A stretch of DNA of 64,000 nt from Bacteroidales bacterium (GCA_017443465.1 JAFRXO010000071.1:1-64000), one strand, 5' to 3'; positions 1 to 9,309 are shown, numbered from the stretch's first letter. Numbers and translations: made by a program. The notes: a model not told the origin generated them from the sequence alone.

Positions 1-1
1 G

Positions 2-307
2 CTTCACAAGCCCATCTACTTCGATGTTGCGGTTTCAAATGACCCGCAGGATTTCGACATACAGCCGGAAGAAACCCTTCTGCTGGAACCCGGGCGTTAC
101 TTCATCGCCTTCCAGATCGTCGGATGCGATAACGAAGCTCTACAGGCCTTCCATGCCAAAAAACAGGAGGAGCGGAAATTCTGGGAGATGAGTATGGACT
201 TCAATATCTACCTCAAGAGCAGCTATGTTAGGGAAGTGGCCCTGGGAAAGATGGAGCATCTGCCCGTCAACATCGGTGTTGCAGTTAAGGGGCTGGAGTA
301 TCGGTAA
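2..307 (+). CDS. Unidentified protein, C-terminal 101 residues (5' end outside window)
   Basis: The reading frame is open from the window edge to TAA at 305-307. The visible part alternates hydrophobic and polar residues, with short segments such as PIYFDVAVSN, GRYFIAFQIVG and MDFNIYLKSSYVREV, as in an all-beta sandwich domain. The end (LPVNIGVAVKGLEYR) looks like a final beta strand. Tyr, Phe and acidic residues are frequent, which fits an envelope or surface protein, but the signal region lies outside the window. I do not recognise the family. Only one gene end is seen, so operon context is unknown. The gene stops about 190 bp before the convergent tRNA-fMet. Confidence 0.6.
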   Translation, partial: LHKPIYFDVAVSNDPQDFDIQPEETLLLEPGRYFIAFQIVGCDNEALQAFHAKKQEERKFWEMSMDFNIYLKSSYVREVALGKMEHLPVNIGVAVKGLEYR

Positions 308-339
308 TGAGAAACCGATATAAGTAGGCATATCACGGG

Positions 340-457
340 GCGGGGGCAGGATTAATCCGCCTTCGGCGGCTTTTCCTCCTGGCGCCTCGGCAATGTGAGC
401 AAGCTCCCATTGCACTCGGCTGCTGCGTCGGTTCGAACCTTCGGTTCTCGTCCTGCC
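340..457. other. Structured, non-coding segment with UUCG hairpins and a tRNA 3'-end copy
   Basis: The 12 bases at 340-351 (GCGGGGGCAGGA) repeat exactly the 3' end of the tRNA-fMet gene at 501-512. Complementary arms at 345-351 and 451-457 (GGCAGGA / TCCTGCC) close the segment. Inside are two hairpins with a TTCG loop on the plus strand (CCGCC-TTCG-GGCGG type near 355-367; GAACC-TTCG-GGTTC type near 435-448) and a longer hairpin CAATG..GAGC..GCTC..CATTG near 393-413. No convincing ORF explains it. It may be a small structured RNA or the scar of an element that used the tRNA end. Confidence 0.45.
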
Positions 458-460
458 AAT

Positions 461-496
461 AAAAAAGATGGCTGCCAAAAGGCAACCATCTTTTTT
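461..496 (-). terminator. Intrinsic terminator after tRNA-fMet
   Basis: AAAAAAGATGG and CCATCTTTTTT form the arms of a hairpin, with inner TGCC/GGCA pairs around an AAAA loop. T-runs on both sides make it usable from either strand. On the minus strand it lies 3 nt beyond the tRNA-fMet 3' end. Confidence 0.85.
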
Positions 497-498
497 AG

Positions 499-571
<73 letters not shown>

Positions 572-582
572 GTATTGGACTG

Positions 583-614
583 CAAAGATATGTATTATTT
601 TTTAAAACACCAAA
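583..614 (-). promoter_or_regulatory. Bacteroidota promoter for tRNA-fMet
   Basis: On the minus strand a TTTG (-33) at 611-614 lies 20 nt from TATCTTTG (-7) at 583-590. This is a full match to the TTTG/TAnnTTTG consensus. The predicted start is near 576, five bases before the tRNA. Confidence 0.85.
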
Positions 615-617
615 ACA

Positions 618-1061
618 TCACAGGTCGTCATCCTCGCTTATACCGAAATGACGGGCCACTTCATCCGGAATCTCATCGATGAAAAGGCCTTCCTGAAGCA
701 TATCGATTTCGCGGCGTTCCTTCTTTGTGGGACGGCCGCTTCCACGGTCCCTTTTGATGAAGAACGTCTCCTTGGGAGCATGAGCCTTGGCAAGCTCGGA
801 TTCAGGAGTAAGGTTCTCGGCATATTCCGGCACAAGCTGGGCCCCTACCCTGTTCCCAAGCAGTTTAAGCACCTTGAAAGAATACTGTACCGGTCCTTTA
901 CGGACGGAAAGCATATCCCCGATCTTGATCATACGGGAGGGCTTTGCTGCAACTCCGTTCACCTGGACCTTGTTGCCCTTGCAGGCTTCAGTAGCCTCAG
1001 ACCGCGTCTTGTATACACGTATGGCCCAGAGGTATTTATCTATTCTGGCGACGTCGGACAT
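618..1061 (-). CDS. hslR: S4-domain RNA-binding protein, Hsp15 (HslR) family
   Basis: This 147-residue protein opens with an S4 RNA-binding domain (residues about 6-65: RIDKYLWAIRVYKTRSEA, then VQVNG and KPSRMIKIGD). That is the signature of Hsp15, which in E. coli binds stalled 50S subunits carrying nascent chains. The basic tail around RDRGSGRPTKKERREI is also typical of the family. It is the last protein gene of a minus-strand run (proS, DUF3078, tilS, manA-like), 12 bp after the ManA-like gene. It ends shortly before the independent tRNA-fMet promoter. The family is clear; stress induction in this organism is inference. Confidence 0.9.
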   Translation of the reverse strand: MSDVARIDKYLWAIRVYKTRSEATEACKGNKVQVNGVAAKPSRMIKIGDMLSVRKGPVQYSFKVLKLLGNRVGAQLVPEYAENLTPESELAKAHAPKETFFIKRDRGSGRPTKKERREIDMLQEGLFIDEIPDEVARHFGISEDDDL

Positions 1062-1073
1062 ATTACAGGAAAT

Positions 1074-2003
1074 TTACCGTTCAACAACTGGTTTACGCCA
1101 TATTGCCTCCAGCAAAACCGTGCCAGAAGCGCGTGGCACCAGCAAGAATTCATCCAAATCAGCAGGCACGAGCACCACTTCCCCTTTCTTCACTACCGTC
1201 TCCTCCTCACCACGCACCCGCATCCCGGCCTCTCCGTCCAGGCATATGTAAACCTCGAATGCTGGGGCCTCATCCGAAGACACCTGCATCCCGTTCTCCA
1301 ACACGACCTTGCTGAGGATGAACATCTCACACTCATCCGGAGCGCACTTTGCCGGATCATATGCCTTGAAATCGAGGAAGTCGATGGCTTCAGACAACGT
1401 CAATGGAAGGTCCGACTCGCTCTCCACGTCCCGGCCCCAATTGTAGAGGGCGAAATCCAGGTCAGAAGACTCCGACACCTCCAGGATTACTACTCCGTCA
1501 CCGGCGCCATGAACCATCCCGGGATATATGCGATACACATCCCCATCATGCGGAACGACCTCATTCAGAAGAGATTCAGCCCTTCCAGACTGGCATGCAT
1601 CCCAGAATTCATATGCACTGACATCCTCCTTCATTCCAAGCCAGAGCCTGGCATCCGGACCGGCCTTGAGGACATACCATATCTTCTCCTTTCCCAAAAG
1701 GTCATATCTCTGCACAGCCGTCCCGTCATCGGGATGTGCAAGCAGGGGAAGCCTTCCCCTGACATCCAGCTGCTTCACCATCAACGGGAACTGCCTGCCA
1801 TAGAGAGAAAAAACCTCATCTCCCGTCATGTCATCGCAGTACATATCCATGATTTCCCCGATGGTGTTGCCTTTCAGCCAGCCATTGGAAATCTCGGAAT
1901 CACGCCATCCCAAATCCGCAAGCAACCACTTCTCCTCTCCCCACACAGCATTGTCCGACAGCGGGGTGAATTTCAAAGGATAGAGTTTCCTTTCTTCTTC
2001 CAT
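1074..2003 (-). CDS. ManA-like class I mannose-6-phosphate isomerase (cupin), divergent metal site
   Basis: The 309-residue protein matches the short type I phosphomannose isomerase fold. HPDD lies at residues 90-93, a GK..IWYVL segment at 104-112, YPGMVHGAG at 160-168 and YNWGRD follows later, with a second cupin half at the C terminus. The normal reaction interconverts mannose 6-phosphate and fructose 6-phosphate at a zinc site. The usual GKTEMWY zinc-ligand motif reads GKEKIWY here, so Lys sits where the ligand Glu is expected. HPDDE reads HPDDG. It may have a shifted site, altered activity or none. It lies 3 bp after tilS in the same operon. Confidence 0.8.
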   Translation of the reverse strand: MEEERKLYPLKFTPLSDNAVWGEEKWLLADLGWRDSEISNGWLKGNTIGEIMDMYCDDMTGDEVFSLYGRQFPLMVKQLDVRGRLPLLAHPDDGTAVQRYDLLGKEKIWYVLKAGPDARLWLGMKEDVSAYEFWDACQSGRAESLLNEVVPHDGDVYRIYPGMVHGAGDGVVILEVSESSDLDFALYNWGRDVESESDLPLTLSEAIDFLDFKAYDPAKCAPDECEMFILSKVVLENGMQVSSDEAPAFEVYICLDGEAGMRVRGEEETVVKKGEVVLVPADLDEFLLVPRASGTVLLEAIWRKPVVER

Positions 2004-2006
2004 ATT

Positions 2007-3386
2007 CTAGAGATTCTTGATAATCAAAACTTTAGAGCATTTACCCGTCACCTTCAAGCTCTCATCTATCCGTAAACCGGCCAGCGCAGAAACATGGGAT
2101 GTTTCCCCGTCAGCTGCAAATATGACGGCCCCTGCCTTGTCAAGAGCAGAGAAATGCAGATCCACGAACAGATCGCTGAGTTTCTTGCGTCCGTGAAGTC
2201 CCAGGGGACGTATCCAGTCCCCTTCACGCCAATGCCTGGCTACAAAAGGAAACGGCATCGCGGACGCATCCATTACCAGGATCCCGGCAGGCTGCACCAA
2301 AGACATGGAGGGGTCGCGCTCCATCTCTTCAACAGAAAAAACGAGGGAGCCTAATTCATATATCCCCGGCGCCTCAATCACAAGGGTATCAGCACTTTCT
2401 GCGACAGCACTCCCCTTCTCTGCCACCAGGATCGAGCCGGATGCGATCAGAAGCATATGCTCCGGAGCATAGAAAGACTTTCCGGAAGAGGTCACCCTCC
2501 CAAGCGATTCAATCACCGAAGCTGCAGTCCCCGAGGGGAATGCATATGGTTCGAGCAGCCTGTAAAGCACATAGCATGGATGCCTCAGGGCCATCAGGGC
2601 GTCGGTATCCACTCTCAGCACTTCCCCGCTTACAGGCCCTCTCATCACAGAAGGAGCAACAGATTCGAAATAATCATCCACTATTGCCGAGGCCTGTGCG
2701 AACAGGCCGGCTTCACGGTTCAGCGTCCTCACGCATGAAGGATTGACCTTGCCGAAAAGCGGGAAAATCTCATTCCGGATCAGATTGCGCTTTATCGCTG
2801 AATCGGAATTGGTTCTGTCCTCCCTGTGAGAGGTCCCCACACTCTGGAGGAACTCCAGAATCTCCTCCCTGGAAAAGTCCAGGAGAGGCCGTATGAGCCT
2901 TACATCCGGATGACCTGGGACCTTCCCGGACGCATCCATTCCCTTCAGCCCCTTCAATCCTGTCCCTCTCAGCAGATTCAGCACAAGGGTCTCCGCGTTG
3001 TCATTACTGTTATGCGCAACGGCAACAGCCGAAAACCCTCTCTCCGCGCACACTGACGCGAACCATCCATATCTCAGCTCGCGGGCCGCCATCTCAATGC
3101 TCAGGCCACCTGCTGAAGCATATGTGCAAGTATCGAATCCAGTGCTGATAAATTCAACGGAATGCGCTGCGCACCAGTTCCTTACAAATTCCTCATCCGC
3201 ATCACTTTCCTCGCCGCGCAGATGGAAATTACAATGCGCGACGCTGAAAGAGGGATGAAGAGAAGACCTTAGGAAAAGTTCTGCCATGCATATGGAGTCA
3301 GCACCTCCGCTTACGGCGACAAGCACATTCTCCCCGGCAGAGACCTGCCCGGACAGCACGCTATCGAACTTCTCCTGACATCTCAC
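2007..3386 (-). CDS. tilS: tRNA(Ile)-lysidine synthetase
   Basis: The protein ligates lysine to C34 of tRNA-Ile(CAU) using ATP, converting its specificity from AUG to AUA codons. The N-terminal PP-loop is intact (VAVSGGADS, residues 23-31), followed by the VAVAHNSNDNAETL segment and RLIRPLLDFSREEI. The C-terminal substrate-binding domain is present (REGDWIRPLGLHGRKKLSD). At 459 residues it has the usual length. The ATG overlaps the stop of the DUF3078 gene by 4 bp, suggesting translational coupling. ATA codons decoded through this enzyme occur often here inside CATATG sites. Confidence 0.95.
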   Translation of the reverse strand: MRCQEKFDSVLSGQVSAGENVLVAVSGGADSICMAELFLRSSLHPSFSVAHCNFHLRGEESDADEEFVRNWCAAHSVEFISTGFDTCTYASAGGLSIEMAARELRYGWFASVCAERGFSAVAVAHNSNDNAETLVLNLLRGTGLKGLKGMDASGKVPGHPDVRLIRPLLDFSREEILEFLQSVGTSHREDRTNSDSAIKRNLIRNEIFPLFGKVNPSCVRTLNREAGLFAQASAIVDDYFESVAPSVMRGPVSGEVLRVDTDALMALRHPCYVLYRLLEPYAFPSGTAASVIESLGRVTSSGKSFYAPEHMLLIASGSILVAEKGSAVAESADTLVIEAPGIYELGSLVFSVEEMERDPSMSLVQPAGILVMDASAMPFPFVARHWREGDWIRPLGLHGRKKLSDLFVDLHFSALDKAGAVIFAADGETSHVSALAGLRIDESLKVTGKCSKVLIIKNL

Positions 3387-4450
3387 TTCTTGGAAGCAAA
3401 AGTATAGGTAAAGCCGAACTGCAAGGCTTCGCTGAACTGAGCGATCCTGCGTCCGTTGGGATGGTCATCATCCACGATAAGCACAGTGTCATCGTAGATG
3501 AAGTTGGTGGTAAGGTTGAGAGAGAAGAACTTGCTGAGCTTCCACATCAGGCGGTTGTCCCAGTTAACCCTCAGGTTCTGAGGATTGTGAAGGTAGTTGG
3601 AGAACACCAGGATATGGGTCGAACCGGAGAAGTTGTCATTAATCTTCACCTTCGCATCGACAGTCAGCTGGGCACCGAACTCAAACCTGGCCGGACGGTA
3701 ATAATTACCGGTGATGTAATATCTCTTCTGCTCATCTTTCGCATCAGGATAGGTCTCAACGTCTTTGTACTCCCTCTTGCGCTCCATACCATAGTTCTTG
3801 CGAAGTTTCTCGTTTCCAACTATCGTGAAACCTCCGGTAAGGGGTGCGAAGTTCACGGTTAGCCACTTGTTAGGCACCCAGTCAATACCGATACCGACCG
3901 TAGCGATAGCCGGGGCGAAGAATCCGGATTTAAGCACGCGCGCATCTTTCCAGTCCTGCCTTGTGGGCTCGTCGGCAGTAGGAGTGCCATATGTGTAACC
4001 CGACGCGAACTGGTTCAGGAAAGTGAACTTAGCGGTATAACTGAGAGTCTTGGTAGCCTTGTGTCCCCAGGTACTTTCGAAAAGGATACGGTCCTTGTTC
4101 TTCTGGAGTATGGGTTTGTCTTCGGAGTACAGGAAGCCGTAGTCAAGCTGGAGACGGTTGTTCCAGTACATGTCGTCCTTCTTCCAGTTCCTGTTGCCGT
4201 CAATGTAGGTACTCAGGGAGTAGTTGTTGTATCCACCCTTCGCCCAGTTCATGAAGCTGGACTGGACAAAGTTGATGTTGGTCATCAGAGAAGACGTCCA
4301 ATATTTGGGTTTGGGTGCCTCGACCTTTACCTCAGGTGCTTCCGCGATGGCCTGTGCGGCCTCTGCAGCAGCTTTCTGCACATCTTCCTGAGCATATGCG
4401 ACCTGCCCGAATGCGGCAGCGACGGCAATGGCAAAAAATATCTTTTTCAT
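3383..4450 (-). CDS. DUF3078 envelope protein, beta-barrel-like
   Basis: A signal peptide (MKKIFFAIAVAAAFGQVAYAQ) is followed by an Ala/Glu/Pro linker. A long series of amphipathic strands rich in Trp, Tyr and Asn then runs to the aromatic C-terminal strand FGFTYTF, as in DUF3078 proteins of Bacteroidota. These are thought to be outer-membrane or periplasmic barrels of unknown role. The start chosen is the ATG directly before KKIFF. In-frame ATGs two and eight codons upstream are possible. The start region carries two tandem CATATG motifs (4448 and 4454). It lies 13 bp after proS and overlaps tilS by 4 bp. Confidence 0.85.
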   Translation of the reverse strand: MKKIFFAIAVAAAFGQVAYAQEDVQKAAAEAAQAIAEAPEVKVEAPKPKYWTSSLMTNINFVQSSFMNWAKGGYNNYSLSTYIDGNRNWKKDDMYWNNRLQLDYGFLYSEDKPILQKNKDRILFESTWGHKATKTLSYTAKFTFLNQFASGYTYGTPTADEPTRQDWKDARVLKSGFFAPAIATVGIGIDWVPNKWLTVNFAPLTGGFTIVGNEKLRKNYGMERKREYKDVETYPDAKDEQKRYYITGNYYRPARFEFGAQLTVDAKVKINDNFSGSTHILVFSNYLHNPQNLRVNWDNRLMWKLSKFFSLNLTTNFIYDDTVLIVDDDHPNGRRIAQFSEALQFGFTYTFASKK

Positions 4451-4463
4451 ATGCATATGTTTA

Positions 4464-5942
4464 TCAATAAGCAATCGCGAATACTACACGCCTGTGAGAA
4501 GGCTTGCCGGTAAGGATGTCCTTACCCTCCTCCTCGCATACGAAGCTGTCAATCGGGATACAGCGGATCGTAGCCTTGGTCTCGTCTTTGATCCTTTGCT
4601 CGGTCTCGGTGGTACCGTCCCAGTGGCAGAGCAGGAATTTACCGGTCCCGATCTTAGCCTTGAACTCATCCCAGTCATCGCATTTCTCGACGTTGGATGC
4701 GCGGAATTCCAGGGCCTTGCGGTAGATGTTCTGCTGGATGTCATCCAGGAGGGCCTCAATGGAACCAACTATGGTTGAGAGCTCTACGGTCTGTTTCTCC
4801 ATAGTGTCGCGCCTATGTACCTCAACTGTTCCGGCTTCGAGGTCCCTCGGGCCGATTGCCAGGCGTACCGGAACTCCCTTGAGCTCCCATTCGGCGAACT
4901 TGAATCCGGGACGGAGGGTGTCGCGGTCATCGATCTCCACGCTGTGCCCGTCTGCCTCCAGTTCGGCACGCAGGGACGCCATCCTGGCCAGGATCCTCTC
5001 CCTCTCTTCCATTGTCTTGTAAATCGGGACCATTACGACCTGGATCGGGGCGAGCTTCGGGGGAAGCACGAGCCCGTTGTCATCCGAGTGTGCCATGATG
5101 AGCGCTCCCATGAGCCTGGTGGACACGCCCCAGGATGTAGCCCAGACATACTGCAGGCCTCCGTCCTTGTCAGCATATTTTACATCGAAGGCACGTGCGA
5201 AATTCTGCCCAAGGAAATGGGAAGTACCTGATTGAAGGGCTTTTCCATCCTGCATCATTGCCTCTATGGTGAGGGTGTCCAAAGCTCCGGCGAAACGCTC
5301 GTTCGGACTCTTGTGCCCAACGATTACCGGGAGGGCAAGGCAGTTACGGGCGAAATCCGCATATACATTGACCATCTGGAGCGCCCTTTCCTGAGCCTCT
5401 TCCGCGGTGAGATGGGCCGTATGTCCTTCCTGCCACAGGAATTCCGCGGTACGGAGGAAAGGTCTGGTACGCATCTCCCAGCGTACCACGTTGCACCACT
5501 GGTTGCACAGGATGGGAAGGTCCCTCCATGATTTGATCCAGTTCTTATAAGTACTCCATATGATAGTCTCGGAAGTGGGCCTGACAATAAGTTCCTCCTC
5601 GAGTTTCGCTTCGGGATCTACCACGACTCCGTTCCCTCCCGGATCATTCATAAGCCTGTGATGGGTCACCACGGCACATTCCTTTGCGAACCCTGCGACA
5701 TGCTCCGCTTCGCGGCTGAAGAAGCTCTTAGGTATGAAAAGCGGGAAATATGCATTTTTGACCCCGGTCTCCTTGAACATGGAGTCAAGCGTATGCTGCA
5801 TTTTCTCCCAGATAGCATAGCCATATGGCTTGATAACCATACATCCGCGCACGGCGGACTGCTCGGCAAGGTCTGCCTTCACCACAAGATCATTGTACCA
5901 CTGCGAATAGTTCTCCGCCCTTTTAGTTAGCTGGTCTGCCAT
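4464..5942 (-). CDS. proS: Prolyl-tRNA synthetase, archaeal/eukaryotic-like type
   Basis: This is a 492-residue class II synthetase that charges tRNA-Pro. Class II motifs are visible: motif 1 around [16 protein letters not shown] with the NAYFPLFIP segment, [14 protein letters not shown] with the [19 protein letters not shown] motif 2 loop, and motif 3 near [13 protein letters not shown]. An anticodon-binding domain follows ([11 protein letters not shown] onward). The C terminus ends VVFAIAY, as in ProRS of this type, and the editing INS domain is absent. It is the first gene of a minus-strand operon and diverges from the lipoprotein gene at 6121. Confidence 0.96.
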   Translation of the reverse strand: MADQLTKRAENYSQWYNDLVVKADLAEQSAVRGCMVIKPYGYAIWEKMQHTLDSMFKETGVKNAYFPLFIPKSFFSREAEHVAGFAKECAVVTHHRLMNDPGGNGVVVDPEAKLEEELIVRPTSETIIWSTYKNWIKSWRDLPILCNQWCNVVRWEMRTRPFLRTAEFLWQEGHTAHLTAEEAQERALQMVNVYADFARNCLALPVIVGHKSPNERFAGALDTLTIEAMMQDGKALQSGTSHFLGQNFARAFDVKYADKDGGLQYVWATSWGVSTRLMGALIMAHSDDNGLVLPPKLAPIQVVMVPIYKTMEERERILARMASLRAELEADGHSVEIDDRDTLRPGFKFAEWELKGVPVRLAIGPRDLEAGTVEVHRRDTMEKQTVELSTIVGSIEALLDDIQQNIYRKALEFRASNVEKCDDWDEFKAKIGTGKFLLCHWDGTTETEQRIKDETKATIRCIPIDSFVCEEEGKDILTGKPSHRRVVFAIAY

Positions 5943-6079
5943 ATAATTTTGTCTTTTTATTGAATTTTTCTAACTTCCATGCAACATTTTAAGAATTAAT
6001 CTCATCATGAATGCAAAACTGCCGAAACTGGCAGCCGCATTTGACAAGGTACGAAAGTTGCAATACTCTCGTTTGAATG

Positions 6080-6087
6080 CAAAGATA
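6080..6087 (-). promoter_or_regulatory. Probable -7 box for the proS operon
   Basis: TATCTTTG followed by CATTC on the minus strand fits TAnnTTTG. No good TTTG lies 19-21 nt upstream, so the -33 element is weak. The leader before proS would be about 130 nt. Confidence 0.5.
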
Positions 6088-6105
6088 CAATTTAATTAAC
6101 AATAT

Positions 6106-6112
6106 AGGAGGT
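6106..6112 (+). promoter_or_regulatory. Strong Shine-Dalgarno site before the Trp/Tyr-rich lipoprotein
   Basis: AGGAGGT lies 8 nt before the ATG at 6121. Such complete anti-16S matches are uncommon in Bacteroidota, where most genes here lack them. It fixes the start and suggests efficient translation. Confidence 0.75.
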
Positions 6113-6120
6113 CCTAACAT

Positions 6121-7548
6121 ATGAAAACGCACATCACACTTCTCTCCTCAGCGCTTTTGGCACTCACGGCGTGCGGTTCAGCAGCGCAATACGCGAATGA
6201 AGCCTCCCAGCAGAGGTTTCAAGACGGTATCTACTATACTCAACCCTCACAGAATCAGGAAAAACAGACGTTCGCTTCCACAGAAGAGGTCCAGGACCTC
6301 GTGAAAGAGACCGCCAGTTCTACTATCTATCTTTCCAAAGGTGACAAAGACACTCTCTACATCCCCGAAGGCAAAGCGGCCAGGATCGAATTCAATCCTG
6401 AGCGCACTTCAGTAACCGTCTTTGACAACTACGGCTATTACAATGACTGGTGCTACGGCGTATGGCCCTACAGGCCATGGTACTATGGCACCTGGGCATA
6501 TGATCCCTGGTATTGGGATTCATGGTCGTGGTACGGTGGATGGTACCGTCCCTGGCGTTATGGATGGTACGGCGGCTGGTATGATCCCTGGTACTGGGAT
6601 TCATGGTATTGGGGTTACAGCCCGTGGTATTATGGCGGATGGTACGACCCCTGGTTCTACGGCGGTTGGTACGACCCGTGGTATTACGGAGGCTGGTACA
6701 GCCACTGGCACTATGGCGGATGGTATGATCCCTGGTATTATGGCGGTGGACACTATGGCTACCACGGTGGTCACAACTTCACCCACGGGGCAAGAAGCAC
6801 TACCCAGCATATAGCCGGAAGCGCTCCCACCTCATTCTCAAGGAGCAGGGCTTCAATGCCCGGCGCAGGCAGGACATCTGCCTCCAGGGTCCGCACAGGA
6901 TCAGCAGGCAGCAGGGTCGCCGGCACCCCCGGTACGGCTGCTTCCTCCGGGACCAGAAGCTCCGCAACCCGTTCAACTGCCGGAACCGTCAGGTCCGCAA
7001 GTTCCAACGCCGTCAGGACGACAAATTCCAGCGCTGTCAGGACAGCTTCCTCCTCTTACAGGCCGGCCCAGACCAGGAATTCTTCCGCAGTCAGGGTGAC
7101 CAGACCTTCAGAAGTCAGCAGGAGCACTGCAACCGGAAGCGGGGTCAGGACTGCTGCTCCCTCCAGGACAGCTACTCCTTCCAGGACTGCATCCGGCTCA
7201 TCAGTCAGCCGCGGCAGCTACCCGTCCGGTTCATCCAGCCGTTCTACCGGTTCATATAGCGGTTCTTCATCCAGGAGTTCTTCCTCTCCTTCCTACAGGT
7301 CTTCATCCAGCGGGAATTACCGCAGCAGTTCCTCCAGCTCCTACGGCGGCTACTCAGGTTCGTCCTCTTCCAGAGGCAGCTATTCCGGCAGCACTTCCAG
7401 GAGCAGCAGCTACTCCGGTAGCAGCATGAGCAGAAGCAGCGGCGGTTATTCCGGTGGCGGTGGATACTCTGGAGGTTCTTCAGGCGGCGGTTATTCCGGC
7501 GGCAGTTCCTCCGGCGGAGGTGGCGGAAGCCACGGCGGAAGACGCTAA
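6121..7548 (+). CDS. Lipoprotein with Trp/Tyr-rich repeats and Ser/Arg-rich tail
   Basis: The 475-residue protein has three parts. The first is a lipoprotein signal (SALLALTACGS, Cys about residue 18) and a short globular region up to about 100 (STIYLSKGDKDTLYIPEGK). The second, at about 105-220, is a run of aromatic repeats: YDPW occurs five times and GGWY six times. The third is a Ser/Arg/Thr/Gly-rich low-complexity tail with TRNSSAVR and SGSSSRSS-like units that ends in Gly-rich repeats and GGRR. I know of no assigned function. The composition suggests an extended, sticky surface structure. The tail resembles that of the DUF6515 protein at 15869. Start fixed by AGGAGGT at 6106. Confidence 0.85.
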   Translation: MKTHITLLSSALLALTACGSAAQYANEASQQRFQDGIYYTQPSQNQEKQTFASTEEVQDLVKETASSTIYLSKGDKDTLYIPEGKAARIEFNPERTSVTVFDNYGYYNDWCYGVWPYRPWYYGTWAYDPWYWDSWSWYGGWYRPWRYGWYGGWYDPWYWDSWYWGYSPWYYGGWYDPWFYGGWYDPWYYGGWYSHWHYGGWYDPWYYGGGHYGYHGGHNFTHGARSTTQHIAGSAPTSFSRSRASMPGAGRTSASRVRTGSAGSRVAGTPGTAASSGTRSSATRSTAGTVRSASSNAVRTTNSSAVRTASSSYRPAQTRNSSAVRVTRPSEVSRSTATGSGVRTAAPSRTATPSRTASGSSVSRGSYPSGSSSRSTGSYSGSSSRSSSSPSYRSSSSGNYRSSSSSSYGGYSGSSSSRGSYSGSTSRSSSYSGSSMSRSSGGYSGGGGYSGGSSGGGYSGGSSSGGGGGSHGGRR

Positions 7549-7602
7549 TCATAGCTATCGCTAACAATCACATTTAAGAAAGTTATCTCAACTACGACAG
7601 AT

Positions 7603-9309
7603 ATGAAAAGGTTCATTATAATTACCGCGCTCTGTCTTGTAGGACAGGCTCTATGGGGCCAGACCTACTATGACGCAGAGACATTGGGTGAGAACACTTA
7701 CTACGGCACGGCCAGGTCCATAGCAATGGGCAATGCTATGACGGCAGTCGGAGGAGATCTCGGTTCCATAGGCATCAACCCCGCCGGATCGGCGGTGGCC
7801 GGCTACAGCCAGTTCACCATTACTCCGGCGATCTCGATCGCAACCTCCAAGAGCTCCTACTCCCCTGTGGCTGGCAGTCCCTACACTGACAACTACAATG
7901 ACAGGTACACCCGTTTCTCGATGCCTAACTTCGGCGTCTCGATCAACTTCAAGACATCAAACCTGAGCGGCATCAAGAACTTCACCATCGGACTGGTCGG
8001 GAATTCCACCAACAATTTCATGTCCACGATTTACGGGGGCGGAATGAATTCCCACACGACTATGGCAGGAGCATATGCAGTCGGAGCTGACGGCTATGAG
8101 AGTTCTGTCCTCGACGGTGGGAACTACAACAACTTCAATGACTGGCGCAGCATGGTAGCTTTCAGGTCAGGACTGATCTCGACCTACGGAGGCAAAACCA
8201 ACGAGTATATTGGAGTAACCGAGAAACACGACCCGGTAAGCGGCCAGACAGGGATTGCAGGACCGATCGACCAGTATTACGGACAGAGGACTTACGGAAG
8301 CAAGTACGATTACCTCTTCAACTTCGGCATGAACTTCAATGATGTATTCTACCTTGGAGGAAACCTTGGAATTACCGGAGTCAACTACCAGTACGATTAT
8401 TACATCAAGGAGTACGCACAGAATCCCGATGATTTCACCATCGAGTACGCTGACGGAACCATCCTCAAGTTCGACAATTCCCGCTACCAGTATTCTCTCA
8501 GCAACAAGGCTTCCGGAGTCTACCTCAAGGGCGGATTCATATGGAAACCCACCGAAGGGCTGAGGATCGGAGCGGCTATCCAGACTCCCACTGTCATCGA
8601 CATCACCGAGGAGAACCAGCATGCCGCACAGGTTCATTATCTCGAGGAATCCAGCAGCGAGAAGAGCAATATCAACGAATGGCATTACCGCCTCCGCACT
8701 CCCTGGCGCTGGAATGCCGGTATCGCCTACACGTTCGGCGGATTCGGAATGGTCAGTGCAGACTATGAAATGGCTGACTACAAGTCCATGAAATACAAGA
8801 CTGACATGGAAGGCAGCTATGGCAGCAACAGCGATTATGACGGAGTAAACAGGGCCATCGAACTGTTCGGAGGCCTCCAGCAGACCGTCCGCCTCGGTGC
8901 CGAGTTCAAACCGACTCCTGAATTCTCGGTACGTGCCGGTTACAATTTCTTCTCTAACCCGGAAACTGTAATGTACGACGCTGTCGGTGCAGTGACCGCC
9001 GTCACCTATCAGGACGTCTACAACGGAGACATGTCCAACAGCGAATTCTACGCTTGGGAGAACTCCCTCAGCGGTAAGGAGAAACTCAGCCGCAACAGGC
9101 ACATGGTTTCCCTGGGAATCGGCTGGTCTTCCAAAGGCTCTTTCTTCGCAGACCTAACCGGAAGGATGACTGCATTCAACAACAACTATCTTTCCCTCTA
9201 CGAAGACTACATCACTGACGCATCAGGAAATGTAACCACCTACTCCCCCGAGATCCTTTCCACTCCGAAGCTCTGGGACGTTGTCCTCACTCTCGGCTGG
9301 AGGTTCTAA
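7603..9309 (+). CDS. OmpP1/FadL-family outer-membrane protein
   Basis: A signal peptide (MKRFIIITALCLVGQALWGQ) is followed by the Bacteroidota FadL-like N-terminal pattern. ARSIAMGNAMTAVGGDLGSIGINPAGSA forms the hatch-like start, followed by many aromatic beta strands and the C-terminal strand VVLTLGWRF. At 568 residues it fits the group often annotated as a hemin receptor or hydrophobic-compound channel. The substrate is unknown; FadL relatives let hydrophobic molecules cross the outer membrane. It lies 54 bp after the repeat lipoprotein in the same direction, so the two are probably co-transcribed. A terminator follows at 9327. Confidence 0.88.
   Translation: MKRFIIITALCLVGQALWGQTYYDAETLGENTYYGTARSIAMGNAMTAVGGDLGSIGINPAGSAVAGYSQFTITPAISIATSKSSYSPVAGSPYTDNYNDRYTRFSMPNFGVSINFKTSNLSGIKNFTIGLVGNSTNNFMSTIYGGGMNSHTTMAGAYAVGADGYESSVLDGGNYNNFNDWRSMVAFRSGLISTYGGKTNEYIGVTEKHDPVSGQTGIAGPIDQYYGQRTYGSKYDYLFNFGMNFNDVFYLGGNLGITGVNYQYDYYIKEYAQNPDDFTIEYADGTILKFDNSRYQYSLSNKASGVYLKGGFIWKPTEGLRIGAAIQTPTVIDITEENQHAAQVHYLEESSSEKSNINEWHYRLRTPWRWNAGIAYTFGGFGMVSADYEMADYKSMKYKTDMEGSYGSNSDYDGVNRAIELFGGLQQTVRLGAEFKPTPEFSVRAGYNFFSNPETVMYDAVGAVTAVTYQDVYNGDMSNSEFYAWENSLSGKEKLSRNRHMVSLGIGWSSKGSFFADLTGRMTAFNNNYLSLYEDYITDASGNVTTYSPEILSTPKLWDVVLTLGWRF

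Noticed and set aside
140-478. 112-codon minus-strand ORF through the segment before tRNA-fMet
   Set aside because: It spans the tRNA terminator arm and the 3' end of the plus-strand gene; the sequence shows RNA-like hairpins, not codon structure.
648-2075. 475-codon plus-strand open frame opposite hslR, the ManA-like gene and tilS
   Set aside because: It runs antisense to clearly homologous genes, its translation shows no family pattern, and it crosses their boundaries; a shadow frame.
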